Source: Syntrophales bacterium (lineage in GTDB: Bacteria > Desulfobacterota > Syntrophia > Syntrophales > UBA2210). From it: a stretch of 64,000 bases of DNA. This document shows, one piece after another, positions 18,167-26,808 of the stretch (position 1 is the first letter of the stretch; each line of letters begins with the position of its first letter). Location of the stretch: the NCBI GenBank assembly GCA_023228425.1, contig JALOBE010000007.1:33769-97768 (forward strand), in the 5' to 3' direction. Both the position numbers and the translations under genes were made by a program. The notes beneath the pieces are model-generated. The model was not told the DNA's origin. It ran no database searches and worked only from the letters and a program-made list of their open reading frames with translations.

Positions 18167-20593
18167 GTGTTTGTAAACGTAGCCATACCTTCGGGATCGG
18201 GCGGAATATTCACCTACTCAGTTCCGAAGAACATGACGCTTCCGGTTTCGCTGGGGAAGCGGGTTCTCGTACCTTTCGGAAGCCGCCGGCTCACGGGATA
18301 CATTGTTGAAGTCCTGGATCAGGCCCCCCGGGAAAACCTCAGGGACATCCTGGACATTCTCGACAGCGAACCCCTTTTCGAAGAAAAAGACCTCTCATTT
18401 TACATCTGGGCTTCCCGGTATTACCTCCGGCCGCTGGGCAAAGCACTCGGCGGCATGCTGCCTCCCGGAATCGACGTCAAAAGCCAACGCTGGGTCACCG
18501 TTGTGCCCAAAGAAACCGCTTCCCGTGAGGACCTTCTGACGGACGAACAGCAGACTCTCCTGGCCCTGCTGCGGACATTCCCCCGGGGCAGGGCAATCCG
18601 GTCCCTGAAGAGAGTCATGAAAGGGTCTTCACTGGACCGGAACCTGAATGATCTCGCCGGTCTGGGATGTATCACCATCGAAGATCGGTTGTCTGTTCCG
18701 AGAACGAGCAAGAAGATCGAAACCATCCTTCGCCCCGTGACCGATCCGCCGCAGAATGTGAAGCTCACAGACAGGCAGCGCTCCATCATGAATCTGGTCC
18801 AGGAGCGGCGGGACTGCAGCCTCTCCTTCCTCGCGACCCGCTTCGGCCGGGCCGCCGACACGGTGCGGGCCCTCGAAAAGAAGGGGCTCCTGGTCCGGGA
18901 AGAACGGGAAACCTGGCGCATCCCCGACCCTCCCCCGCTGTATTGTTCATCATCAAAGGAGATCATCCTGAACGACGACCAGGAAGCGGCGCTGGGGTCA
19001 ATTACCGGCGCCATGGACGGAGGAAGTTACGTTCCCTTTCTGCTCCACGGAGTTACAGGGAGCGGCAAAACGGAGATATACCTGCGAGCCATCGCGAAGG
19101 CACTCGAATCGGGAGGCAGCGCTCTTCTCATGGTTCCGGAAATCGGTCTCACGGGCCAACTGCTCAATCGGGTCCGGGAACGTTTCGATAGCGGCCTGCT
19201 CGCGGTATTCCACAGCGGTCTGTCCGATGGAGAACGGTATGACCAGTGGCGCCTGGTAAGACGGGGCGACGCGAGGATTCTCCTGGGTACCCGGTCGGCT
19301 GTTTTCGTTCCCATGAAGAACCTGCGCCTCATCGTCGTCGACGAGGAGCACGACACGTCATACAAACAGGACGATCGCATGCCCTACAACGCGAGGGACC
19401 TGGCGATCGTGAGAGCCGGCATGAGTTCAGCCGTCGTCGTTCTGGGTTCGGCAACGCCGGACATTCAGACCTATCACAACACCCTGCACAAGGGTTTCCG
19501 CTACCTGGAACTTCCCAGAAGGGTGGAAAACCGGAGTCTCCCCGAGATACAGATCGTCGACATGAGGGAACCCGACGTCAGACGGGGGAAGGATCTCCTG
19601 ATATCGAAACCGTTGTTGAAGGCCTTGGAAGACACCCTGTCAGCGGGAAAACAGTCGATGCTCCTACTCAACCGTAGGGGATTCGCCACCTTCCTCTTCT
19701 GTCTTGACTGCGGCCACGTCTTCACCTGTCGCAACTGCTCCGTTACCATGACCCACCACATGAATCTCAACAGACTCAAGTGTCATTACTGCGACTACGC
19801 CGTGAAAGCGCCTCCATTGTGCCCGAACTGCCGGGGTACCCGGATCCACAGCTTCGGGGCGGGAACGGAAAAGCTGTACCAGGAAGTGGCATCCCTGGTA
19901 CCGCAGGCACGAATCGCCAGGCTCGACAGCGATATCGCTTCCGGCCGGGGAGTCTATGAACGCGTCCTTTCGGCTCTTGACCGCCGGGAAATAGACATAC
20001 TGATCGGCACCCAGATGATCGCCAAGGGTCACGATTTCCCCCATGTCACCCTGGTGGGTGTCGTGTCCGCCGACAGTTCTCTGAACATTCCCGATTTCAG
20101 GGCCGCCGAAAGAACCTTCCAGCTCCTGGTCCAGGTGTCCGGTCGGGGAGGACGGGGAGAATCTCCGGGCCTGGTTCTGATCCAGACACTGAACCCCGGA
20201 AACGCGGCCCTCGTCAGAGCTCGAAGCCATGATTACCGGGGGTTCTACGATGACGAACTCGCCACGCGGCGCGATCTGCGCTTTCCTCCCTTCTCACGCC
20301 TGGTAAACCTGCGCGTCGTGTCGAAAAGGGAAGAACGGGCGGCAGAGCTGGCCGGAGCCCTGGCCGCGTCCGCCCGGACCCGTATTGACGCCCTGGGGGG
20401 AAAGGGAGGACTCTCGCTTCTCGGTCCGGCGGAACCGCTTCATTCCCGTATCCGGGGAATCTACAGGCGACACCTTCTGCTGAAAGGAACAGACGGCACC
20501 ATGCTTCGCGATCTGGCACTGGCCCTCCTCGAGGAGGCCGGGCGGGCGGCATCGGATATAAAATGCGATGTTGATCCACTGAACTTCATGTGA
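18167..20593 (+). CDS. priA: Primosomal replication restart helicase PriA
   Basis: 3'-5' helicase that recognises stalled forks and reloads DnaB. Order: N-terminal 3'BD domain (IPSGSGGIFTYSVP...GKRVLVPFGSRRLTGYIVE), winged-helix linker, helicase lobe with Walker [13 protein letters not shown] and DEEH box (IVVDEEHDTSYKQDD), an eight-Cys zinc domain (CLDCGHVFTCRNC, CHYCDYAVKAPPLCPNC), and lobe 2 ending in GRGGRGESPGLVLIQT. A TTG at 18137 would add 10 residues. GTG 18167 gives a family-like N-terminus and 808 residues. Neither has a good SD, so the start is uncertain. Confidence 0.95.
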   Translation: MFVNVAIPSGSGGIFTYSVPKNMTLPVSLGKRVLVPFGSRRLTGYIVEVLDQAPRENLRDILDILDSEPLFEEKDLSFYIWASRYYLRPLGKALGGMLPPGIDVKSQRWVTVVPKETASREDLLTDEQQTLLALLRTFPRGRAIRSLKRVMKGSSLDRNLNDLAGLGCITIEDRLSVPRTSKKIETILRPVTDPPQNVKLTDRQRSIMNLVQERRDCSLSFLATRFGRAADTVRALEKKGLLVREERETWRIPDPPPLYCSSSKEIILNDDQEAALGSITGAMDGGSYVPFLLHGVTGSGKTEIYLRAIAKALESGGSALLMVPEIGLTGQLLNRVRERFDSGLLAVFHSGLSDGERYDQWRLVRRGDARILLGTRSAVFVPMKNLRLIVVDEEHDTSYKQDDRMPYNARDLAIVRAGMSSAVVVLGSATPDIQTYHNTLHKGFRYLELPRRVENRSLPEIQIVDMREPDVRRGKDLLISKPLLKALEDTLSAGKQSMLLLNRRGFATFLFCLDCGHVFTCRNCSVTMTHHMNLNRLKCHYCDYAVKAPPLCPNCRGTRIHSFGAGTEKLYQEVASLVPQARIARLDSDIASGRGVYERVLSALDRREIDILIGTQMIAKGHDFPHVTLVGVVSADSSLNIPDFRAAERTFQLLVQVSGRGGRGESPGLVLIQTLNPGNAALVRARSHDYRGFYDDELATRRDLRFPPFSRLVNLRVVSKREERAAELAGALAASARTRIDALGGKGGLSLLGPAEPLHSRIRGIYRRHLLLKGTDGTMLRDLALALLEEAGRAASDIKCDVDPLNFM

Positions 20594-20647
20594 TGTCCTT
20601 CAAAAAAAACCGTCCGCGACGGTTCCGGGCCGGCCCTGTCGAAATGG

Positions 20648-20676
20648 TTGCTTTTCAACACGTTGCCCCGTATAAT
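20648..20676 (+). promoter_or_regulatory. Promoter of the DUF1846 gene
   Basis: TTGCTT (20648-20653), 17 bp, and consensus TATAAT (20671-20676), 69 bp before the ATG. Confidence 0.6.
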
Positions 20677-20744
20677 CCGACCGTCCCCGGCACAGGACAC
20701 GCAAACCGGGGGACTCTCACCACTGAAAGAACGCGGGGAACAGC

Positions 20745-22262
20745 ATGAAGGACAGAACGGGATTTGACAACGAGAAGTACATCAGTGAGCAGCAGGCAGA
20801 AATCCTGAAGCGGGTTGAACGCTTCAACAACAAGCTCTATCTCGAATTCGGCGGCAAGCTTCTCTATGATTTTCACGCGGCCCGCGTTCTGCCCGGATAT
20901 GACCCCAACGTGAAGATGAGGCTGCTCCAGCAGCTGAAAGACAAGGCGGACATCCTGCTGTGCATCTACGCGGGCGATATAGAACGCAAGAAAATCCGTG
21001 CCGATTTCGGCATTACCTACGACTCGGACACGCTCAAGCTGATAGATACCATACGGTCCTGGGGACTTGACATTCTGGGCGTTGTCATAACCCGCTTCGA
21101 CCATCAGCCAGCCGCCGTGGTTTTCAAGAACAAGCTCGAACGACGGGGCATCCGGGTTTACACACACCGGCACACGGCTGGATACCCAACGGACATCGAT
21201 CTTATAGTCAGTGACCGGGGCTATGGAGCAAACAGCTACATAGAGACTACGAAACCCCTGGTCATCGTCACCGGCCCCGGTCCCGGGAGCGGAAAGCTGG
21301 CGACCTGCCTTTCCCAGCTCTACCACGACTACCGGCGGGGCATCCAATCGGGATACGCGAAATTTGAAACATTCCCTGTCTGGAATCTGCCTCTCAAGCA
21401 TGCCGTCAACGTCGCCTACGAAGCGGCGACAGCCGACCTGAAGGATTTCAATCTCATCGATCCCTTCCATCTTGACGCCTACGAGATGAAGGCCGTCAAT
21501 TACAACCGGGACGTCGATGTGTTTCCCGTACTCAAGCGGATCCTGGAAAAAATCACCGGTGGTCAATCCTTTTACCGGTCTCCCACGGACATGGGAGTAA
21601 ACCGGGTCGGCTTTGCCATCACCGATATGGACCTCACCATCGAGGCGGCCAAGCAGGAACTGGTACGGCGTTACTTCCGTTACCGGTGCGAATATGTCAT
21701 GGGGTTTCTCGAAAAGGACACCGTACAGCGGGTCGAGCTGTTCATGAATGCTTTCGGCATTCATCCGGAGTACCGGAGGGTTGTCGTACCCGCCCGGAAT
21801 GCGGCGAACCAGGCCCGTGACATGAACAAGGGCAACAAGGGCATCTTCTGCGGAGCATCCATGGAACTGCGGGACGGAACAATCGTAACGGGCAACAACT
21901 CACCCCTGCTCCATGCCGCCTCGAGCCTGGTGTTGCACGCCATCAAACATCTCGCCGAAATACCACCGAAAATCAAACTGCTGACCCCGGCGATCACCGA
22001 TTCCGTCAGGAAACTCAAGACGCAGGTTCTCAAGGAAGAATCGGTGAGTCTCGACGTGAATGAAGTGCTCATCGCACTGAGTATCGGGGCCTCGGCAAAC
22101 TCGGCGGCTCAACTCGCCCTGGACAGGCTGAAGGAACTCGAGGGTTGTGAGGTTCACATAACCCACATACCCACACCGGGTGATGACGCGGGCCTGAGGC
22201 GGCTGGGAGTCAATCTCACCAGCGATCCGAACTTTTCGACTACGAACCTCTTCGTGCCGTAA
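20745..22262 (+). CDS. DUF1846 / UPF0371 family protein
   Basis: 505 residues, full length for the family. The N-terminus MKDRTGFDNEKYISEQQAEI and blocks such as KLYLEFGGKLLYDFHAARVLPGY, VITRFDHQPAAVVFKNKLER and TGPGPGSGKLATCLSQLYHD are hallmarks. The GPGPGSGK segment looks like a nucleotide- or phosphate-binding loop. The family is broadly conserved with solved structures but no settled function. The gene is alone, with its own promoter, and convergent with the dynamin-like gene 44 bp away. Confidence 0.92.
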   Translation: MKDRTGFDNEKYISEQQAEILKRVERFNNKLYLEFGGKLLYDFHAARVLPGYDPNVKMRLLQQLKDKADILLCIYAGDIERKKIRADFGITYDSDTLKLIDTIRSWGLDILGVVITRFDHQPAAVVFKNKLERRGIRVYTHRHTAGYPTDIDLIVSDRGYGANSYIETTKPLVIVTGPGPGSGKLATCLSQLYHDYRRGIQSGYAKFETFPVWNLPLKHAVNVAYEAATADLKDFNLIDPFHLDAYEMKAVNYNRDVDVFPVLKRILEKITGGQSFYRSPTDMGVNRVGFAITDMDLTIEAAKQELVRRYFRYRCEYVMGFLEKDTVQRVELFMNAFGIHPEYRRVVVPARNAANQARDMNKGNKGIFCGASMELRDGTIVTGNNSPLLHAASSLVLHAIKHLAEIPPKIKLLTPAITDSVRKLKTQVLKEESVSLDVNEVLIALSIGASANSAAQLALDRLKELEGCEVHITHIPTPGDDAGLRRLGVNLTSDPNFSTTNLFVP

Positions 22263-22306
22263 ACCGTAACGCGAGACAGGCAGGGACGGTTTCCCCCGGC
22301 ATGTCT

Positions 22307-24574
22307 TCAGCCAGTCCGCAGCATTTCTTCGATCCGCCGGATGCGTTCCAGGGCTCGATCTGCCTGTGTCTCAAGGTCGACCACCATCCTGACGGTTCTG
22401 TCCTTGAGATCCTGATTCTGCTCCGCGAGAGACGCCAGTTCCGACATGTCGACTGAAAACACCCTGAACCGGTCGACAATCGTGTCGTAGATTTCCCCGG
22501 CCATGGTATCGGTAAACAGGAAGAGGTGGTGGAACTTGAGCCGTTCCTTGTAATCACCGATGGTGAAGGCAAGAGACGAACCGGTCTCTTTCTTGATCCG
22601 GTTCAGGGCGTCGCCGAGGGCTGAAAGTACGTCCTGGTTCACACTCTCCCCGCCCTGCCTCCTGAAGATTTTCCTGATGGCCCTGATCCCCCTGTACACA
22701 CCGAACCTGACGATAGCACCGGCCCGCATGTCGGCGCCGAAGTGGAGAGCGGTCAGAAAAGACGGCATAGCCGGATGGGCTGATTTCTTTATGCCCGCCG
22801 GCGTTATCGCCATTGAGCGGCCTCCTCCCCCCTCCGAACTGATGCCGAACTGCCCGAGTATTGCCGCGCGCTGGTCACAGGCCTCCTTCACCAGCTCATC
22901 GTGAAGACCTATGACGGAATCGAAGATACCCTCGATCTTTTTTTCCTCCTCCCGGATGAAAGACACCAGCCGGGGATTGATTTTTTCCACGATGTACCGT
23001 TCGAGGGATTCCCGGAACTCCTGAAAGAGGGAGTAGAGGTGCGCTTGAAAGAGGGAATAGAGGTGCGCTGAAAAGCCTTCTTCGGGCATGTTCTTGACCC
23101 TGCCGCGCAGGTCCACCGTGTAGCGGTCCAAAAAATCCCGCATATCCAGTGAAAGTTCGCCGAATCGCGGGTCCAGGAGCCGCTCCACGTCATCGTCGAT
23201 GACGGCTTTGATCCTGACAGACCGGCCGTCAAGGGAGTCCTTGATGACAACCTTCTGTTCCTCGAGCCTGCGATGCGTCTCCCGAAGGGATTCAACGGCC
23301 CTCCGGGCTTCATCCAGGTCCCCGGAAAGAACCTTTCTGTTAAAAGCGCTCCATTCGCGAAGGTTTTCCGCCGCCGTGGACAGGCGATCGATGTGGTTTT
23401 TCAGGAGGTAGAAAACCCGGTCCCGCTGAAGCCTGGTTTCAAGAACCGAGAGAAAGCGGTCCTGTTCCCTGTCGGAGAACGCCGCCATCTCCACGTCCCT
23501 TTTCCATTGTTCCAGACGGAGGACCTCCTTCTCCGGAAGACCGGGCTCGATGGCTCTGAAAAGAGTAAAGAGAGCCGAAAACACGAACACATCCGGCTCT
23601 TCCACGATGATGGAAAGCTCTTCTTTCACGCGCCCCGCGACGTTTTCCAGGTCCTCCAGGTCGGTGTGTTCGGTGAAATCGGAATTCAGCACAAAGAGGA
23701 GGGTGTCGGAAAACCCCATCTCCCTTATGAGGGACAGAAAGCTGATGTCCGCGCGGCGCACGCCTGTTCTGCTGCTGATCACGTATATGATGAGATTGGT
23801 CCTGAGCAGATACTCCTGTATCATCGCCAGGTGGCGCGGGTTGATGGAATCAACTCCCTGGCAGTCCCCTATTTCCGTGTAGTCGTCAAGAAATCCGCCG
23901 ACGGGAACCTTGAGAAGGAGGTCTTTGAGATAGACAGCCAACGAGTCTTCTCCCGCAAAATTCCGGTGCCGGGCAAATCGGGTCTCACCTTCGAATCTTT
24001 GAACCGTCGATTCCTCGGCAAGCATGTGCCGGACCCTGTCGTAGCCCTTCACATAGGACCTGAGCAGGGCGATTTTCGAATCCATGGCCTCCGTTCCCAA
24101 AACCTGCGTCCTGTCGAGAGAGGCCAGGTCCTGGTCAAGTTCGTTTCGCTCCCGGTCGTTCCTGATGTCAAAGGGTGCAGTGCGGGTCTTTTCGCTGGAA
24201 GCGGGAAAGAGAATCAATGCCTTGTTTATTTCGTCATTGATCTCATCCCAGCTTTTCATGTCCAGGACCGCTTCCAGGCGGGGGCTTTTTCGAACCCTCG
24301 TTATGATGGAGGTCATGACCCCCGCCCCTCTCTTGAGATAGTCCCGGCCAACGAGAGCGTTTATAAAGGTGCTTTTCCCCGACTTTATGGCTCCCACCAC
24401 GGCCACCCGAATAAGCTGATCGTCGAGCTGTTCCGCCAGGGACTTGACGATCTGCTCCCACTCCCGGAGCGGGCCGGAGGAAAGACCGGGGATGGAACGG
24501 GCCTGCCCGAGGAATGACAGCACATCTTCGGTAACGCCTGATACATCCTTCTTGCTGATATCGGGAGAAATCAT
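22307..24574 (-). CDS. Bacterial dynamin-like GTPase
   Basis: 755 residues. The G domain has P-loop GAIKSGKST (61-69), a switch-type ITRVR segment, G3-like DCQGVDSINPRH and G4-like LNSDF. A long helical region follows, and a predicted membrane-binding segment lies around MAITPAGIKKSAHPAMPS. The C-terminal helices are rich in Glu/Arg. Bacterial dynamin-like proteins remodel or protect membranes. The frame is open upstream to 24736, but AAAGGA 7 nt before ATG 24574 sets the start. An in-frame 24-nt tandem duplication (AHLYSLFQ twice) sits in the stalk. Confidence 0.85.
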   Translation of the reverse strand: MISPDISKKDVSGVTEDVLSFLGQARSIPGLSSGPLREWEQIVKSLAEQLDDQLIRVAVVGAIKSGKSTFINALVGRDYLKRGAGVMTSIITRVRKSPRLEAVLDMKSWDEINDEINKALILFPASSEKTRTAPFDIRNDRERNELDQDLASLDRTQVLGTEAMDSKIALLRSYVKGYDRVRHMLAEESTVQRFEGETRFARHRNFAGEDSLAVYLKDLLLKVPVGGFLDDYTEIGDCQGVDSINPRHLAMIQEYLLRTNLIIYVISSRTGVRRADISFLSLIREMGFSDTLLFVLNSDFTEHTDLEDLENVAGRVKEELSIIVEEPDVFVFSALFTLFRAIEPGLPEKEVLRLEQWKRDVEMAAFSDREQDRFLSVLETRLQRDRVFYLLKNHIDRLSTAAENLREWSAFNRKVLSGDLDEARRAVESLRETHRRLEEQKVVIKDSLDGRSVRIKAVIDDDVERLLDPRFGELSLDMRDFLDRYTVDLRGRVKNMPEEGFSAHLYSLFQAHLYSLFQEFRESLERYIVEKINPRLVSFIREEEKKIEGIFDSVIGLHDELVKEACDQRAAILGQFGISSEGGGGRSMAITPAGIKKSAHPAMPSFLTALHFGADMRAGAIVRFGVYRGIRAIRKIFRRQGGESVNQDVLSALGDALNRIKKETGSSLAFTIGDYKERLKFHHLFLFTDTMAGEIYDTIVDRFRVFSVDMSELASLAEQNQDLKDRTVRMVVDLETQADRALERIRRIEEMLRTG
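23022..23069. repeat. 24-bp tandem duplication inside the dynamin-like gene
   Basis: Two adjacent 24-nt units starting TGAAAGAGGGAGTAGAGGTG (second with A for G at one site) encode AHLYSLFQ-AHLYSLFQ on the minus strand. Near-identity indicates a recent slippage or duplication event. Confidence 0.9.
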
Positions 24575-24785
24575 GGTGTGTTCCTTTGTGAAAGTCCTTG
24601 GCCGGTACCGAATAAAAAACCGGTTCGACAGGTACGGACCGGACCCAAAATTGTTGGAAGTGTAGGAAAAATACTGTTCCATGTAAAGAAAAAAGGTTCT
24701 CCGGTCCCGCCGGAGGGATGCAAGTACCGGCACCACCGGAGAAAGACCCGGTTATCAGCGGGAGGATCGGTGGGACGGCAGGGGG

Positions 24786-24814
24786 TTGACAGAGGTATTA
24801 CATTGTAGTACATC
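24786..24814 (+). promoter_or_regulatory. Promoter with overlapping palindromic operator (rhh-znuACB)
   Basis: A consensus -35 TTGACA (24786-24791) with a weak -10 TACATC 17 bp later (24809-24814). The palindrome GTATTACATTGTAGTAC (24795-24811; 17 nt, 7 of 8 pairs match) covers spacer and -10. A repressor bound there would block RNA polymerase. The first product, an RHH protein with zinc-ligand cysteines, is the obvious candidate ligand-controlled repressor. This last step is inference. Confidence 0.55.
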
Positions 24815-24843
24815 TTCGAAAAAATTGTCGGCAGGACATGTCC

Positions 24844-25101
24844 ATGAAAAAAAAAGAAGGCATCATAACTTTCAAGGTGGATGAAGACCTGATGAGATTG
24901 CTCAGGAACGTTCCCAATCGATCCGAGTTCATTCGAAAGGCCCTCGTTCAGGCCTTCGGAAGTGTGTGCCCTCTCTGCGGTGGTAACGGAATGCTCACGC
25001 CCAGCCAATACAGCCACTGGGAAACTTTTTCCGGCGGACATTCGGTTGAAGTGTGCAGCCACTGCAACGAGAACTATCTGGTCTGTTCCCGTGAACACTG
25101 A
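24844..25101 (+). CDS. Ribbon-helix-helix protein with C-terminal zinc ribbon, putative zinc-responsive regulator
   Basis: 85 residues. The N-terminal part (GIITFKVDEDLMRLL, VPNRSEFIRKALVQAF, residues 6-38) has the strand-helix-helix pattern of CopG/NikR-type RHH DNA-binding proteins. The C-terminal half has CPLC (42-45), His58, His66, CSHC (71-74), Cys81 and His85, enough ligands for one or two zinc ions. It directly precedes znuA (17 nt). NikR couples RHH to metal binding for nickel, and this looks like a zinc counterpart built on a ribbon. ATG 24838 is in frame, but AGGA is 8 nt from ATG 24844. I recognise similar proteins only as hypothetical deltaproteobacterial proteins. Confidence 0.75.
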   Translation: MKKKEGIITFKVDEDLMRLLRNVPNRSEFIRKALVQAFGSVCPLCGGNGMLTPSQYSHWETFSGGHSVEVCSHCNENYLVCSREH

Positions 25102-25118
25102 AGAAAGGACAGGCTACA

Positions 25119-26057
25119 GTGTGTTCGATCGGGTTTAACCGGCTCATATCCATACTATTTCTTCTCTGCGGATTCGTTCTGGGGAGCTCCTCCGAGGCAA
25201 GGACGGACAGGCTGGAGGTGTTCGTCAGTATTCCTCCCCAGGTCTGTTTCGTTGAACGCATCGGGAAACCCGTGGTAAACGTCAGCACTCTCGTCAGCCC
25301 GGGCCACTCTCCCCATACCTATGAACCGACACCAAAGCAGATGGCCGCCCTCGGCAGGGCGGAGATTTATTTTCGTACAGGTGTAACCTTCGAACGGCAA
25401 CTGGTTGAAAAAATCGGGCCTCTGTTCCCGGATCTGGCGGTGGTGGACACGCGAAAGGGGGTCCCCCTGCTTTACTTCGATGCCGACGGCCACGACCACT
25501 CCGATCGCGATGTCGACCCTCATGTCTGGCTTGACCCGAAACGGGTCAAGATCCAGGCGGCTGCCATCTGTGACGCCCTGGTAAAAGCCAGGCCGGCCCA
25601 TGAAGATCTGTTCAGAGCAAATCTTGGCGAATTTCTCGAAGACCTGAGTCGCGTTGACGCAACCATTTCACGGCTCCTCGCTCCCCTGGAAGGCGAGGCC
25701 ATGTATGTTTATCACCCGGCTTTCGGCTATTTTGCCGATTCCTACGGGCTCAGGCAGATTGCCATAGAAAGCGACGGCAAGGAACCCGGTCCCCGACAGT
25801 TGGCCGCATTGATTCAACAAGCCGCGAAGGACGGAGTCCGTGTCATTTTCATTCAATCCCGGTTCGCCGCGGGCTATGCCGAAACCTTGTCCCGGGAAAT
25901 CGGGGCCTCCGTGGTTCCCCTTGACCCTCTCGCCGAGGATTATCTTGAAAACCTTGAACGCAGCGCGCAGATAATCAGGCGGGGCCTCATGCCCCGTTCG
26001 CCCTCAGGGGGCATCGAAAACGACAGAGACGCAGGCACGGAAAAAGAACATGAATAG
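25119..26057 (+). CDS. znuA: Zinc ABC transporter, periplasmic binding protein
   Basis: 312 residues with a signal peptide (ISILFLLCGFVLGSSSEA). It fits cluster A-I metal binding proteins: VFVSIPPQVCFVERIG, then VSPGHSPHTYEPTPKQM (His66), DPHVWLDP (His135), HPAFGYF (His199) and PLDPLAEDY (Asp269) as the four metal ligands. A short His/Asp-rich loop (DADGHDHSDRD) is typical of zinc rather than manganese binders. The GTG start has AAAGGA 9 nt upstream. It is the second gene of the operon, overlapping znuC by 8 nt. Zinc versus manganese specificity is inferred. Confidence 0.9.
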   Translation: MCSIGFNRLISILFLLCGFVLGSSSEARTDRLEVFVSIPPQVCFVERIGKPVVNVSTLVSPGHSPHTYEPTPKQMAALGRAEIYFRTGVTFERQLVEKIGPLFPDLAVVDTRKGVPLLYFDADGHDHSDRDVDPHVWLDPKRVKIQAAAICDALVKARPAHEDLFRANLGEFLEDLSRVDATISRLLAPLEGEAMYVYHPAFGYFADSYGLRQIAIESDGKEPGPRQLAALIQQAAKDGVRVIFIQSRFAAGYAETLSREIGASVVPLDPLAEDYLENLERSAQIIRRGLMPRSPSGGIENDRDAGTEKEHE

Positions 26058-26808
26058 TCATCCCGCCATTGAAATCAGCAATGTCTTTTTCGACTACAAC
26101 GGAGTTCCTGTTCTTGAGAAGGTGACTCTCAGCATCGAGAAAGGGGATTTTGTCTCCATCGTCGGCCCCAACGGCGGAGGAAAGACAACGCTCATCAAGC
26201 TTATACTGGGACTTCTTGTCCCCCGGGAAGGAACCGTCAGGGTCTTCGGCCGGTCTCCGCTTACCATCCGCCATGCTATCGGGTACATGCCCCAGGCGCC
26301 GTCCCTGGATCCCCGGTTCCCTGTCACCGTGACGGACGTGGTATCCATGGGACTGCTGGGTACGCACCGGTCCCTCGGCTTTTCCCAGAGAAGCAGCCGG
26401 GACCGGATTGTGGAGGCCCTCGGCAAGCTGGGCGTGGAGTCTCTTCAAGACAGCCCCTTCTCAGAGCTGTCGGGGGGCCAGCGCCAGCGTGTACTTATCG
26501 CCCGGGCCCTGGTGAAGAATCCGGAACTGCTTATTCTCGATGAACCGACGTCAAGCGTCGACATCGTTGCCGAACAGGCACTGTTCGACATGCTCGACGA
26601 ACTCAACAGGGTCATGACCATCGTCGTTGTAAGCCACGACGTCGGTTTCGTATCTCATTATGTAAAAACCGTCGCCTGCGTCAATCGCCGTGTCGTCGTT
26701 CATCCAACCAGCGAGATAACGGGAGAAATCATCAGTGAAATCTACGGCGCCGACGTGCGCATGATCCGCCACGATGAAACAAGCTCTGAACGAGGCTGCC
26801 GTGTTTGA
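26050..26808 (+). CDS. znuC: Zinc ABC transporter, ATP-binding protein
   Basis: 252-residue ABC ATPase. Walker A GPNGGGKTTLIK, Q-loop MPQAPSLDPRFPVT, signature LSGGQRQRVLIARAL, Walker B LLILDEPTSSVD, and switch His in VVVSHDVGFVSHYVK. The MPQ-xx-xDxxFPxxVxDVV pattern is characteristic of ZnuC/MntA-like proteins. It overlaps znuA and znuB by 8 nt each. It powers import through ZnuB. Confidence 0.93.
   Translation: MNSHPAIEISNVFFDYNGVPVLEKVTLSIEKGDFVSIVGPNGGGKTTLIKLILGLLVPREGTVRVFGRSPLTIRHAIGYMPQAPSLDPRFPVTVTDVVSMGLLGTHRSLGFSQRSSRDRIVEALGKLGVESLQDSPFSELSGGQRQRVLIARALVKNPELLILDEPTSSVDIVAEQALFDMLDELNRVMTIVVVSHDVGFVSHYVKTVACVNRRVVVHPTSEITGEIISEIYGADVRMIRHDETSSERGCRV

Noticed and set aside
20655..21764. 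369-codon minus-strand frame across the DUF1846 gene
   Set aside because: Antisense to a conserved family; no SD or known motif.
22261..22291. AAACCGT/ACGGTTT inverted repeat after the DUF1846 gene
   Set aside because: No T run and a long loop, so a weak terminator candidate between convergent genes; not called.
23273..24517. 414-codon frame on the + strand inside the dynamin-like gene
   Set aside because: It is antisense to a well-conserved GTPase with P-loop and SD. Its translation shows no family motif, so it is a shadow of GC-rich codon use.
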